The notes under the pieces: model-generated
Told to the model about the DNA's origin: nothing
What the model saw: only the letters and a program-made list of their open reading frames with translations
Database searches by the model: none
In this document: in pieces, positions 1 to 9,731 of the stretch
How positions within the stretch are numbered: the first letter of the stretch is position 1
Layout of the letters: each line of letters starts with the position of its first letter
Program-made: the position numbers and the translations under genes
Assembly (NCBI GenBank): GCA_938085045.1
Contig: CALKGI010000005.1
Location: 1-64,000, forward strand
Length of the DNA: 64,000 bases
Direction of reading: 5' to 3'
Origin: an uncultured Alteromonadaceae bacterium
GTDB taxonomy: Bacteria; Pseudomonadota; Gammaproteobacteria; Enterobacterales; Alteromonadaceae

Positions 1-1203
1 CTTAAGCTTCACGCCAAAGGTTATAACTCAGCCTATTTAAATTTACCTCAAGCCGCAGGCCTTGCCACCGAAAGCCTGTCGGCCCATATTGGCCAGCGAA
101 TTCGCTGGGCACGAGGCATGGCGCAAATCTTCAGACTCGACAACCCGCTATTTAAAAAAGGACTCAAGCTCGGCCAACGTCTATGTTATTCCAATGCCAT
201 GCTGCACTTTTTATACGGCATTCCAAGACTGGTCTTTCTTACCGCCCCTTTGGCATTTTTGGTGGGCCACGCATACACCATTTTTGCCCCGGCCATTTCT
301 ATTGCGCTGTACGTGTTACCCCACATCATTCACGCCAATTTAACCAACTCGCGAATGCAAGGAGACCACCGTAATTCGTTTTGGGCTGAAATGTACGAAA
401 CGGTACTGGCTTGGTATATTTTGCGCCCGACCACCATGGCCATCATCGACCCATCTAAGGGCAAGTTCAATGTCACTGAAAAAGGCGGTTTGATTGCCAA
501 AGACTATTTTGATTGGACCATTTCAGTCCCCTATTTGGTTTTGGTCGGGTTAAACCTCACCGGTCTAGGATTTGGCGTTTGGCGAATAATGACCGGGCCC
601 GCCGACGAAATTGCCACCGTATTCGTCAATCTATTCTGGGTCACCTACAATCTATTTATACTCGGTGGTGCCATAGCAGTAGCATCAGAGGTTCAACAGG
701 TGCGAATCGACCACAGAGTCGATTTTCACCTGCCAGCGGCATTGCTACGAGGTAGTGGTCACATGTTGTCGTGCCGCATGACCGATTACTCCGAAGGGGG
801 CATGGGAATTGAGTTGCATGATAGTTCGATGCTCAAGGCACAAGAACTGGTCATGATCATATTACGCCGGGGTTCATTGGAGTTTTCCTTCCCAGCTAAA
901 ATCACCCATATCCGCAATAACATGGTGGGTTTACAATTTGAAGAACTCACTTCACAACAACAAATTGATTTGGTGCAATGCACCTTCGCCCGAGCCGACG
1001 CGTGGACATCATGGCAGGAAACACGGGCAGTAGACGAACCAGTAAAATCCTTGGTTGATGTATTGTCCATGGGGGTCAGAGGATACAGCAAACTGTTTCA
1101 GCTGATGTTTGGTAGCTCTGAGCGTAAACGCCGAGAGATGTACATCGTCAGGCGCTACTTACAAGATTATTTCCCGCGCTCGCCTAAGTTGCGAGTGCCT
1201 TGA
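1..1203 (+). CDS. bcsA: Cellulose synthase catalytic subunit BcsA, C-terminal part (5' end outside window)
   Basis: The frame is open from base 1, so only the last 400 residues are present. BcsA polymerises UDP-glucose into beta-1,4-glucan at the inner membrane and threads the chain through its own channel. The acceptor-site QxxRW motif (QRIRW) is at bases 94-108. Hydrophobic membrane segments follow, then the gating-loop motif FxVTxKG (FNVTEKG) near residue 156. A PilZ domain comes next, with its RxxxR (RIDHR) and DxSxxG (DYSEGG) c-di-GMP-binding motifs. These assignments are firm from family knowledge; activation by c-di-GMP is inferred from the intact PilZ motifs. It heads a same-strand bcsA-bcsB-bcsZ-bcsC series, but a 222-bp gap containing an inverted-repeat element separates it from bcsB, which is unusual for this operon. 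Confidence 0.95.
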   Translation, partial: LKLHAKGYNSAYLNLPQAAGLATESLSAHIGQRIRWARGMAQIFRLDNPLFKKGLKLGQRLCYSNAMLHFLYGIPRLVFLTAPLAFLVGHAYTIFAPAISIALYVLPHIIHANLTNSRMQGDHRNSFWAEMYETVLAWYILRPTTMAIIDPSKGKFNVTEKGGLIAKDYFDWTISVPYLVLVGLNLTGLGFGVWRIMTGPADEIATVFVNLFWVTYNLFILGGAIAVASEVQQVRIDHRVDFHLPAALLRGSGHMLSCRMTDYSEGGMGIELHDSSMLKAQELVMIILRRGSLEFSFPAKITHIRNNMVGLQFEELTSQQQIDLVQCTFARADAWTSWQETRAVDEPVKSLVDVLSMGVRGYSKLFQLMFGSSERKRREMYIVRRYLQDYFPRSPKLRVP

Positions 1204-1217
1204 GGGATTAAGAGCTT

Positions 1218-1382
1218 TCACACGGAGGCACAGAGGCGCAGAGGTTCACGGAGGAAGAAAAAGAATTTGAAAGATAAAAAAATATGAAAAACGAAAGGTA
1301 AATTTGATGTTTTGCCAACGCAGTGTTTATTGTTTTTTTTGGTTTTCTCTGTGAACCTCCGTGTCTCCGACTCTCCGTGTGA
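1218..1382. repeat. MITE-like inverted-repeat element between bcsA and bcsB
   Basis: The left end (from 1218, TCACACGGAGGCACAGAGG) and right end (to 1382) are imperfect inverted copies about 40 nt long. Both contain CACGGAG and GAGGTTCAC blocks. The roughly 80-bp centre is AT-rich and has no coding sequence. Ends of this type recur as intergenic repeats in many proteobacterial genomes. It occupies nearly the whole bcsA-bcsB gap and could form a long hairpin in the operon transcript. Confidence 0.6.
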
Positions 1383-1425
1383 GATTATTTAGTTTCGGTC
1401 TAAAGGAAAAAGAAAAAGGTATCCA

Positions 1426-3711
1426 ATGAAAAGAATGGTTTCAACCATGTTTATGGTTTTGCTCAGCTTGCACTGTGCCACGCCTGCGTGGGCGGCAGAT
1501 GACGATATCAACTATCAACATACCGATAAACCTAGGCATCTGCATTTCAGTGACGAGCAACTGCTTGAAAAGCATAAAAAGTACCTGTTCGGTGATTTAA
1601 CTGGTGCCCAAGAAGTAGCCTTGCAAGGCTCTTATGGCACCCGCGCGCTCGACTTTGGCGGACGCCGCGACGAAGTGGTCACCAAGGCAGAAATGACCCT
1701 GTTTTACACCTATTCACCGGCGCTTATCCCCGGATTATCACACGTAAAAATGTATCTCAATGGCGAATTAATTGGTCTTTTGCCCATCAACAAAAAAGAT
1801 GGCAGCCGACAGGTATCCACCACAATCAAAATCAACCCTCACCTATTTGCCAACTTCAACAAACTCAGTTTCGAATTGATTGGCCACTACGCCGCGCAAT
1901 GTGAAGACCCTCAACACTCGAGTATTTGGTTTAACATCAGCAAAAACTCATTTTTAGAGGTCACCACTTTACCGCTAACCCTTAAAAATGAATTGGTGTT
2001 CTTTCCCCAACCGTTTTTTGATGACCAAGACTTTACTCGCCAGCCGTTGCCCTTTATATTCCCAGCCAAACGAGATCAAAAAATGTTACGAGCCGCCGGT
2101 ATCACTGCATCATGGTTTGGCGTACAAGCCGCTTGGCGTGGAGTCGAATTTGGGGTGTTATATGACCGCCTGCCCAGCCGACATGCCGTAGTATTTGCCA
2201 CCAATAAAGACAGGCCCTATTTTTTAAAGAACTACCCACAAATTAAGCTACCCACCATAGAGGTGGTTAGCCACCCTGATTTTGATCACATCAAACTACT
2301 GTTAGTACTAGGGCGAGACAATGACGACTTAATTACCGCCGCCGAGGGCATCGCACTAGGCACATCGGGCTTTTCAGGCAACGCCTCTTACATCAAAAAA
2401 ATCGACCACATTCTGCCACGTGAACCCTACGATGCACCAAATTGGGTCAGAACCAATCGACCAATGAAACTCATTGAACTCGTGCAATCGCCTAACGACC
2501 TGCAAGTCAGTGGTTACTTACCACCGAGTATCCCCATCAGCATGAACGTACCAGCAGACTTGTTTACGTGGCGCAGTATCGGCATTCCGATTGACTTGAA
2601 ATACCGTTACACCCGCCCGGTCAAGCTCGACGAATCGCGTCTTAACATCAGCATTAACAACCAATTTGTTCAATCGTTTAACTTACAGGGCACCGGTGAA
2701 GGAGGTCGTAAAGAACGGGTAAGGGTGCCTTTACTCGGTGGATTGTTTGGCGCGGCTAACCAACTGTTTATCCCCGCTTTTAAAGTCGGCTCTACTAATC
2801 AACTTAATTTTGATTTCAGCTTTGCCAGCTACAACGAAGGCGGATGTGGCGGTGGCAGAGTCTTTAACGTCAAAGCGGCTATGGACGCTGATACCGAAAT
2901 AGACTTCACCGGCTTCCCCCATTACGCAGAAATGCCTAACCTGACCTTTTTTGCCAACTCCGGCTTCCCATTCACCAAATTCGCCGATTTATCTAACACC
3001 ACTGTGGTTGTCAATCGCCAGACCCCGGCTAACGAATTAGAAACCATGCTGACCTTACTGGGCACCTTGGGCGCATCTACTGGCTACCCGGCGTTAAAAC
3101 ACACCTTGGCCTACCCAGATCAGCTCGGTAAACTCCAAGATAAAGATATATTAGTGGTCAATGCACTAACTGGCGACTTGCTCGAAGCGGCCAAAGAAAA
3201 CGGACTACCCGCACTGCTCAACGCCAACAATCGCCAACTCACTCAGCCGGTATTATCGAGCAAAGAAAACGACGATAAAAGCGATTACAAATCCACTCAA
3301 GATTCGCGCACTTCAACCTTGATGGATTTAGATGGCACCGGTGGTTTGGCGGCCTTAGTCGGTTTTGAGTCCCCGTATAGCAGTGAACGTTCAGTGGTCT
3401 CTTTAATGGCCACCTCGCCTTTACAGCTCGGTAAAGCCATCGAAGCGATAACCAACCCCGGTAAAATCAGCCAGATGTACGGCAATGTCGTCTTGTTTCG
3501 AGGCAATCAAGTCAACAGCGATTTGATAGGCGACACCTATTTTGTTGGCAGCCTACCCGCTTGGACGCTCATTTGGTTTCACCTGTCAGAGCGCCCATTT
3601 TTACTGATATTTTGCACCTTAATAGCGATCACCATTATTGCCTTCACCTTGTGGCGCATCTTGTTAGCCGCCAGTATCAAACGATTACGAGACAGTGGTC
3701 ATGAAATTTAA
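1426..3711 (+). CDS. bcsB: Cellulose synthase periplasmic subunit BcsB
   Basis: A 761-residue protein with an N-terminal signal peptide ending near AWA, a large periplasmic region and a C-terminal hydrophobic anchor (about residues 720-745) followed by a short basic tail. This is the standard BcsB layout of alternating carbohydrate-binding and flavodoxin-like domains held to the inner membrane beside BcsA. BcsB guides the nascent glucan across the periplasm; although once called the c-di-GMP-binding subunit, it does not hold the PilZ domain. The start is preceded by a purine-rich AAAGGAAAAAG tract. It overlaps bcsZ by 11 bp, so the two are probably translationally coupled. The length is normal and no lesion is visible. 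Confidence 0.93.
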   Translation: MKRMVSTMFMVLLSLHCATPAWAADDDINYQHTDKPRHLHFSDEQLLEKHKKYLFGDLTGAQEVALQGSYGTRALDFGGRRDEVVTKAEMTLFYTYSPALIPGLSHVKMYLNGELIGLLPINKKDGSRQVSTTIKINPHLFANFNKLSFELIGHYAAQCEDPQHSSIWFNISKNSFLEVTTLPLTLKNELVFFPQPFFDDQDFTRQPLPFIFPAKRDQKMLRAAGITASWFGVQAAWRGVEFGVLYDRLPSRHAVVFATNKDRPYFLKNYPQIKLPTIEVVSHPDFDHIKLLLVLGRDNDDLITAAEGIALGTSGFSGNASYIKKIDHILPREPYDAPNWVRTNRPMKLIELVQSPNDLQVSGYLPPSIPISMNVPADLFTWRSIGIPIDLKYRYTRPVKLDESRLNISINNQFVQSFNLQGTGEGGRKERVRVPLLGGLFGAANQLFIPAFKVGSTNQLNFDFSFASYNEGGCGGGRVFNVKAAMDADTEIDFTGFPHYAEMPNLTFFANSGFPFTKFADLSNTTVVVNRQTPANELETMLTLLGTLGASTGYPALKHTLAYPDQLGKLQDKDILVVNALTGDLLEAAKENGLPALLNANNRQLTQPVLSSKENDDKSDYKSTQDSRTSTLMDLDGTGGLAALVGFESPYSSERSVVSLMATSPLQLGKAIEAITNPGKISQMYGNVVLFRGNQVNSDLIGDTYFVGSLPAWTLIWFHLSERPFLLIFCTLIAITIIAFTLWRILLAASIKRLRDSGHEI

Positions 3712-4837
3712 ATTCGGCTTTGTTTGTTTACTGATATCAGTGGCTCTTACCTGCACCGCTTGCATGGCCAAAACAGTGCAATCAGAACAGTGTAAGGTTT
3801 GGCCAGACTGGCAAGCCTTCAATAAAAACCTAGTCACCAAAGATGGCCGAGTGGTTGACCCATCCACCGAGTTTTTATATACCACCAGCGAAGGACAGTC
3901 ATACGGACTGTTTTTTGCTTTAGTGGCCAACGACCAACCCCTGTTTGATAAACTGCTGAGCTGGACTGAAAACAACCTTAGCCAAGGAGACCTAACCGCC
4001 AGATTACCTGCTTGGCAATGGGGCAAACGCAAAGATGACAGTTGGGGGGTCATCGACAAAAATTCAGCCTCAGATTCTGATTTATGGATAGCCTACGCCT
4101 TACTCGAAGCAGGCCGTTTGTTCAAAAACAAGCGTTACACAGCGCTTGGCAAACTGCTGAGCCTGCGGATATTGCGCGAAGAAACCACCGATATACCCGG
4201 CCTTGGCCCTACCCTATTACCCGCACCTATTGGCTTTCATCCCGATGAAAAAACGTGGCGCTTAAACCCCAGCTATGTGCCCATTCAAATTTTTCGAGCG
4301 CTTTATCATCATACCCACAACCACAAATGGCTGACGCTAATCCAATCGTCCCAACAACTGCTGATAAAAAGCGCCCCCAAAGGTTTTAGCCCTGATTGGG
4401 TAAATTACCACGCTGACGAGGGCTTTATACTCAAAGGGATAGGCAGCTTTGATGCCATTAGAGTTTACCTGTGGGCAGGCATGATGCACCAAGACGACCC
4501 ACTACAACAAGCGCAACTAAACCAATTTAAACCCATGGTCGACTACCTGACCAAACACGCTGTGCCGCCACAATCGGTAGATATCATCAGCGGCAAAAAT
4601 ACCGGGGTCGGTTCAGTTGGCTTCTCGGCAGCCCTATTGCCATTTTTGGCCAGCAGCAACGCCACCGACCAACTCGAACAACAAAAATTACGCTTAGTCG
4701 CCCGCCCACTAAGTGAAAAACCCAACGACTATTACAGTCAGGTCTTGGGGTTGTTCGGTCAGGGCTGGATAGACAAACGTTTTGGTTTTGACAAAGAAGG
4801 TCGGCTACTGCCCGGCGTGGGCAGTGTATGCCCCTAA
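3701..4837 (+). CDS. bcsZ: Periplasmic endoglucanase BcsZ (GH8 family)
   Basis: A GH8 endo-1,4-beta-glucanase of 378 residues with an N-terminal signal peptide. It cleaves beta-1,4-glucan in the periplasm, where BcsZ homologues trim or relieve stalled chains during secretion. The TSEGQSYG segment carries the catalytic glutamate, and a downstream SDSDLWIAYAL segment supplies the acidic residues typical of GH8. The ATG at 3701 is preferred to the GTG at 3695 because it gives a basic-hydrophobic signal sequence (MKFKFGFV). Overlaps of 11 bp with bcsB and 10 bp with bcsC indicate a compact, coupled operon. The gene order B-Z-C is the one found in enterobacteria and alteromonads. Confidence 0.92.
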   Translation: MKFKFGFVCLLISVALTCTACMAKTVQSEQCKVWPDWQAFNKNLVTKDGRVVDPSTEFLYTTSEGQSYGLFFALVANDQPLFDKLLSWTENNLSQGDLTARLPAWQWGKRKDDSWGVIDKNSASDSDLWIAYALLEAGRLFKNKRYTALGKLLSLRILREETTDIPGLGPTLLPAPIGFHPDEKTWRLNPSYVPIQIFRALYHHTHNHKWLTLIQSSQQLLIKSAPKGFSPDWVNYHADEGFILKGIGSFDAIRVYLWAGMMHQDDPLQQAQLNQFKPMVDYLTKHAVPPQSVDIISGKNTGVGSVGFSAALLPFLASSNATDQLEQQKLRLVARPLSEKPNDYYSQVLGLFGQGWIDKRFGFDKEGRLLPGVGSVCP

Positions 4838-7800
4838 AAAAGATAATCTGGTTTTTGAAGATACCATGGTTAATCTTGCCATGCCTGATAGGATTAGCTT
4901 TGCTAGTCCAGCCACAATGGATTGCCCAATCAGCTAACGCCTTGCCAGAGCAAACAGAGCAAACAGAGCAAACAGAGCAAACAGAGCAAACAGAGCAAAA
5001 CAAAGCAGTCAATCATCTACTCATGCAACTAAAACTGTGGGAGTCGCGCTATCGTACCGACATGGTTAACGAAGTACTGACCAAGTTGTTCAATGTCGAC
5101 CCAGATCATGTTTACGGGTTAGAAGTCTTTTCGCGCTATCAAATGCGTCTGGGCAAATTTCAAGAAGCCCAATGGGCAATGGAAAAAATTCGCCTAATTC
5201 AACCCAATAACCCCGCAGTGTCACGTCTTCGCAACCTGTTAAGGTTAGAAACCAAAGACAAACAAAAACTACAACAAGCCCGTATAATGGTACTCGGTGG
5301 CAGAATCAACGAGGCCCTAAAAACCTTCGAAAAACTCTTTAATGGGCCGCCACCCAGCCCTGATTTAGCGCGTGAATACTGGCAGATGATGTATAAAACC
5401 GGCAACGGAAAACAGCGGGCATTTGAAGGCCTAAAAGCACTAGCCGAAGAATACCCCGACAACGTGCGTTTTCGTTTGGCATATATCGAACTAGAAATAG
5501 ACAAAACCCCGTTTGATGTCGCCTATATCGATGAATTGGCCCTTCTGGCTAAAGATCCCAACATCAACCTCGACGCCATTAGAATATGGCGCAGTGCCGT
5601 CGGTAACCTAGGCCCAGTACCGCCCAGCGTGCCCTACATAAAAGACTATTTGCATTTTAACCCCACCGACAAAGCCATACACCGCTTGTTGGCTCAAACC
5701 CAAGGCACCATTAACGATTTTGTAGCACTGCAACAAAACCCATTTTATCAGGCCAAACAAAAGGGTCTTGAAGCACTGGCGAGTAATGAAAATATTCGAG
5801 CAGAAATTGAATTTAACGAAGCAATCAAACATTACCCCAAAGACCCCGAAGTTATCGGCGGCCTCGGTTATGTTGCCATGCGCAAGGGCATTCGCCTCGA
5901 TGCTATCGTCTATTTTAAACGGGCACTTAAATACGACCCCAACAATCAAGGGCAATGGAATTCACTGATTCAAACCAACCGCTTTTACCGCGAACTCGCT
6001 TGGGCCAACACAGCCTTAAATGCTGGTAATATAAAAAAAGCCCACAACCACGTTAACCGTGCAGAAAAATATAGCCCCGGCGATGTAGAAATAGATGTTT
6101 ACCGAGGCACTATTGCCAGCAGGCAAGGCAAGTTAAAACAAGCCGACAAGTTATATCGCAAGGCATTGCGTAAAGATCCACAAAACGGCAATGCCATTCG
6201 TGGCCTGCTCAATCAATACACAGGCCTTGAACAACGCGAAAAAGCCATGAGGTTTATCGATGGGTTACGCAACGAACAAAAAACGACACACAACAACTTT
6301 ATCACCGGCATAAAAGCCCAATTTTTACAACAAGATGCGCAAAAACTCACCAGCCCTAAACAACAGAAAAAGGCGCTGTTGAAGCTTGAGCAAGCCTTAA
6401 TACTCACGCCAAACGATCCATGGTTGCGCTCTGACATTGCCAAACGCACCGTCACCCTTGGCAACCCAACCAAAGCATTAGCCCTGTATGATGGACTCAT
6501 CACCACTAAAACCCGAGATGTCGACCTCCTCTACTCCAACGCTTTGTTTATGTCATCGATAGACGAAGACGAATTAGCACTACAAAGACTGGCCCAAATC
6601 CCCCGCCATGAATACACCCAAGGGATAACCGACTTACAACAGCGCCTCACCATAGTTAAGTTGTTAAACCAAGCCGAGGCTAGCAACAATACTGCTAAAA
6701 CCAGCCGCTTAATGAATGAAGCTCAAGCATTGGCGGCGATCAACAACGATTTTTACCTACGCCTAGCCAACAGTTGGCAGCGACAAAATAATACTGTCAA
6801 AGCTCTGGTCGCGATGGAGTCGTATTTGGCACATCAAAACGCTAGCCAGCAATTGATTGATACCGACACTTTGACCGACTACGCCAATTTGCTTATCGCC
6901 AACAACCAACAAGATGACGCCATAAAACAGCTGCAATCACTGGCGAAAAGTCCGGCAGTAGGTGCACCTGAATTGCTAGAAATAACCAATATCTACATTG
7001 ACTTAAGCGAGTCGAACGATAATAACAAAAACTTTCTATCATTGGCCGAGCAGACTTTTGAGCGCCTACCAACACCAGCAAAGATAGACAAAGCGGCAAT
7101 GCAGGTTTCACTGACGTTGAACAAGCTAAACAACGATACCGAACAAGTCATCGCTTCTATGGATAAGATACTCACCCGCTACCCAAACGAACACGCTACA
7201 CGGCTCGATTTAGTTGAGTTATTAAAACAAGACCCCAAAAATCACCAGCGCGCCCAATATCACATAACTCAATTGATTGGTGACTATCAACAACTGACCT
7301 ACGGCCAACAAGTCACCATGATTGACTATATGAGCGACGATGGCAGTGAAAACAATGGTGAAACGCAACTGGACAATGCCAGTAAAACCCAAAACAAAAT
7401 TCGAGTGCAGAGCGAAATTGCCACCTTATTGGCGGCCCGCCCACTCGACCCCGACTTATACCGGGCCGCCATTCAAAACGCCGCATTAGACGAATCGCCT
7501 AGAGTCATTAACCACAAATACCAGCAAGCCATTATCACTCGCAGGCTCAGCCTGTTGATAGAAGCGGCGGAATTAGACTCTGTCAACGAGCTCTCATCCA
7601 CCGAGGCTCGCCAACAACTGGCCAAACAAAACCTCACCACTATGGGCAAAGAATCACAGATAAATCAGGCACTCATGTTACTCAATCAACTAGACAATAT
7701 CAGCAGCAACGAACCGCTACTTAACGACGATGCCTTTTTAATAAATGACACTCAACAAACCGACAACTGGCAGATAGCCTCATTAAAATCGGCCATGGTC

Positions 7801-8967
7801 GACAATTGGACCAACAACAACGATTACCTTGAAATCGGTTTTGACTGGAGTGACAAATCTGGTGCTCCCGGACAATCAAAGCTGAGCTCATTGAACATTC
7901 CAATCGAGGCGAGATTTTCAATCAGAGAAGGCGGCAGTTGGTTCTTTCGCGTAGAGCCAGTATTGCTGCACGCAGGTCGACTAAACATGGATAACCGCAA
8001 CCAATTTGAACTGTTTGGTACCGTTCTATTGTGCGACCTCAACGGCACTGCATTATGTCCTACCGGACAAATCAAACAAAAAGAAGTAGGTATGTCGGTT
8101 GCCGTTGGTATTGAGAAAGAAAATTGGAAAGCCGACATAGGCACCATTCCGCTGGGGTTTGAAATCATTGATTGGGTTGGCGGCTTTGAATACAGCGGCG
8201 ACATGGGCGAATACTATTACTCCGCAAACCTGTCAAAACGGCCAATATCTAGCAGCTTACTGTCGTTTTCAGGTCAAACCGACCCTAACAGCGGCAAAGT
8301 TTGGGGCGGCGCAACCACAATGGGTATCGACTTAGGTTTTGGTTATGACCAAGGTGAAGCCTTAGGTGTATGGTCGAGCTTTGGCTATCACAAAATTAAA
8401 GGCAAAAACGTACAAGATAACACCCGAAAAAGAGCAATGGGCGGCGTTTATTATCGGTTGTTAACTGAAAACCCCTTCCAATTAACCGTAGGCTTAAACG
8501 CCCTGACGTGGTCATACGACAACGATTTGAGTGAATACAGCTTTGGACAAGGCGGCTATTACAGCCCCCAGTCATACGCCTCAATCTCAATTCCAATCGA
8601 CCTATTTGGCCGCATCGGCGACTTCTCATACCTGCTGAGAATCATTCCATCAGGTTCAATAACCGCCGATTCATACTCACTGTATTATCCAACAGACAAC
8701 CTATACCAGTCTCAAGCAGGCCAAGTAAACAGCGCCCCATTTTACCGGGGCGACGACAGCAAAGACTTTGGTTTTGGCATGTCTTACCAAGGTGCAGTTG
8801 AGTGGCGTTTCGCCCCCCGCTGGACGGTAGGGGCAACGTTTGCGATAGAAAAAGCTGACTTTTACGAACCTAGCCACGGCATGATTTATTTGCGATATAG
8901 TTTTGAACCGACTTTAATTCCGGTCAATACACCGCCGAGGCCTGTACTGCTTTATCAGGATTTTTAG
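4828..8967 (+). CDS. bcsC: Cellulose export protein BcsC (TPR scaffold plus outer-membrane barrel)
   Basis: At 1,379 residues it has the expected BcsC architecture: an N-terminal hydrophobic export signal, a long alpha-helical TPR region (about residues 50-950) and a C-terminal beta-barrel of roughly 330 residues with alternating aromatic strands, ending in a phenylalanine (VLLYQDF). It forms the periplasmic scaffold and outer-membrane pore for cellulose. The start overlaps bcsZ. Just after the signal sequence, at 4948-4999, lies a nine-base tandem repeat that encodes repeated Glu-Gln-Thr. The repeat changes in units of three codons, so copy-number change would lengthen or shorten the linker without disrupting the frame. 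The gene appears intact. Confidence 0.93.
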   Translation: MPLKKIIWFLKIPWLILPCLIGLALLVQPQWIAQSANALPEQTEQTEQTEQTEQTEQNKAVNHLLMQLKLWESRYRTDMVNEVLTKLFNVDPDHVYGLEVFSRYQMRLGKFQEAQWAMEKIRLIQPNNPAVSRLRNLLRLETKDKQKLQQARIMVLGGRINEALKTFEKLFNGPPPSPDLAREYWQMMYKTGNGKQRAFEGLKALAEEYPDNVRFRLAYIELEIDKTPFDVAYIDELALLAKDPNINLDAIRIWRSAVGNLGPVPPSVPYIKDYLHFNPTDKAIHRLLAQTQGTINDFVALQQNPFYQAKQKGLEALASNENIRAEIEFNEAIKHYPKDPEVIGGLGYVAMRKGIRLDAIVYFKRALKYDPNNQGQWNSLIQTNRFYRELAWANTALNAGNIKKAHNHVNRAEKYSPGDVEIDVYRGTIASRQGKLKQADKLYRKALRKDPQNGNAIRGLLNQYTGLEQREKAMRFIDGLRNEQKTTHNNFITGIKAQFLQQDAQKLTSPKQQKKALLKLEQALILTPNDPWLRSDIAKRTVTLGNPTKALALYDGLITTKTRDVDLLYSNALFMSSIDEDELALQRLAQIPRHEYTQGITDLQQRLTIVKLLNQAEASNNTAKTSRLMNEAQALAAINNDFYLRLANSWQRQNNTVKALVAMESYLAHQNASQQLIDTDTLTDYANLLIANNQQDDAIKQLQSLAKSPAVGAPELLEITNIYIDLSESNDNNKNFLSLAEQTFERLPTPAKIDKAAMQVSLTLNKLNNDTEQVIASMDKILTRYPNEHATRLDLVELLKQDPKNHQRAQYHITQLIGDYQQLTYGQQVTMIDYMSDDGSENNGETQLDNASKTQNKIRVQSEIATLLAARPLDPDLYRAAIQNAALDESPRVINHKYQQAIITRRLSLLIEAAELDSVNELSSTEARQQLAKQNLTTMGKESQINQALMLLNQLDNISSNEPLLNDDAFLINDTQQTDNWQIASLKSAMVDNWTNNNDYLEIGFDWSDKSGAPGQSKLSSLNIPIEARFSIREGGSWFFRVEPVLLHAGRLNMDNRNQFELFGTVLLCDLNGTALCPTGQIKQKEVGMSVAVGIEKENWKADIGTIPLGFEIIDWVGGFEYSGDMGEYYYSANLSKRPISSSLLSFSGQTDPNSGKVWGGATTMGIDLGFGYDQGEALGVWSSFGYHKIKGKNVQDNTRKRAMGGVYYRLLTENPFQLTVGLNALTWSYDNDLSEYSFGQGGYYSPQSYASISIPIDLFGRIGDFSYLLRIIPSGSITADSYSLYYPTDNLYQSQAGQVNSAPFYRGDDSKDFGFGMSYQGAVEWRFAPRWTVGATFAIEKADFYEPSHGMIYLRYSFEPTLIPVNTPPRPVLLYQDF
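4948..4999. repeat. Nine-base tandem repeat (GAGCAAACA) inside bcsC
   Basis: Five perfect copies of GAGCAAACA (4948-4992) are followed by a partial sixth. They encode Glu-Gln-Thr repeats immediately after the BcsC export signal. The sequence suggests slipped-strand expansion in frame. Confidence 0.95.
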
Positions 8968-9308
8968 GGATAGGAGAAGTTTGATGCATAATCAAACCTC
9001 TAAGTAACTCAGTTCAACTGAATCTCATTTGTACAAAGCTTTAAAAAAAAGCAAAAAAAACGACAATGCCACTCAATTTAACGCTCATAAGCAGTGTAGC
9101 CATGCAAATAATAATCCCAAAAGAAACAGCCCAATTTTTGAAATCTGAAGTCACCAAAAAGCTTACACTTGACTCATATACAAATAAGGGGCTGCATGTC
9201 ACTTGTGATTGCGCCAATCTGGCTAAATAGCCTGAATTTACAAATTGGCGCAATACTGCCAAATATGCTAAAGTAAATCATAACAATATAAACACAAGTG
9301 AGTCGTTT
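8968..9308. promoter_or_regulatory. Intergenic region upstream of the toxin-antitoxin pair, with an 11-bp inverted repeat
   Basis: This 341-bp stretch has no convincing gene. A small stem (GTTTGAT/ATCAAAC, 8979-8997) follows bcsC without a T-run. The notable element is ATTGCGCCAAT at 9208-9218 with its exact inverse ATTGGCGCAAT at 9244-9254. An outer pair, CACTTGTG (9200-9207) and CACAAGTG (9293-9300), nests around it. Antitoxins of this class usually repress their own promoter, so this is a plausible operator; that function is inferred. Confidence 0.5.
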
Positions 9309-9731
9309 ATGAGTGCACACGTTAACCTAGTAAATCAGACCGACAGCCAGATTGGTCCGGCCCATATTGCGGCGTTAATCAGGTGGTTTAATAAAGCTGC
9401 GGGTCCAGATGTATGGGGTTTATCTTTGGCAGAGCGATGTAGCTTGCTTGGTGGGATCCCTGTGCGAACATTCTCAAGTTGGAAACTAAAAGAGAAAAAC
9501 GGTCAACCGATAGAGTTATCTCGTGATGTCATTGAGCGTTTCAGTTTACTGCTTGGTATATACAAAACCCTCAACATGGTCTCTCCGGCAGGCGAGAATC
9601 ATGCGTTTTTCAACGCCAACAATACAATCCCACTTTTTGAGGGTTTATCAATTAAGGACTACTTGGTTAAATCGGGTTCGATGCTTTCCCTTTATACAGT
9701 CAGGAGATACTTAGATGGTCAACGTGGATGA
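9309..9731 (+). CDS. ParS/Xre-MbcA-like antitoxin of a RES toxin-antitoxin pair
   Basis: A 140-residue protein whose C-terminal half resembles the DUF2384/MbcA-ParS toxin-binding domain, including the helical segment around VIERFSLLLGIYKTL and the terminal IKDYLVKSGSMLSLYTVRRYLDG. In characterised systems this protein binds and neutralises the RES-domain toxin and represses the operon. The toxin starts 17 bp before this gene ends, an overlap that supports co-translation. The N-terminal region has a helical RWFNKAAG/SLLGG section that could be a divergent helix-turn-helix. The assignment rests on both the sequence and the partner. An inverted repeat about 55 bp upstream is the likely operator. 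Confidence 0.8.
   Translation: MSAHVNLVNQTDSQIGPAHIAALIRWFNKAAGPDVWGLSLAERCSLLGGIPVRTFSSWKLKEKNGQPIELSRDVIERFSLLLGIYKTLNMVSPAGENHAFFNANNTIPLFEGLSIKDYLVKSGSMLSLYTVRRYLDGQRG

Noticed and set aside
4587-5012. Minus-strand frame with repeated Cys-Ser-Val
   Set aside because: It is only the antisense reading of the nine-base repeat in bcsC.
9041-9262. 73-codon open frame on the minus strand before the toxin-antitoxin pair
   Set aside because: It overlaps the nested inverted repeats, has no recognisable domain or ribosome-binding site, and looks like chance.
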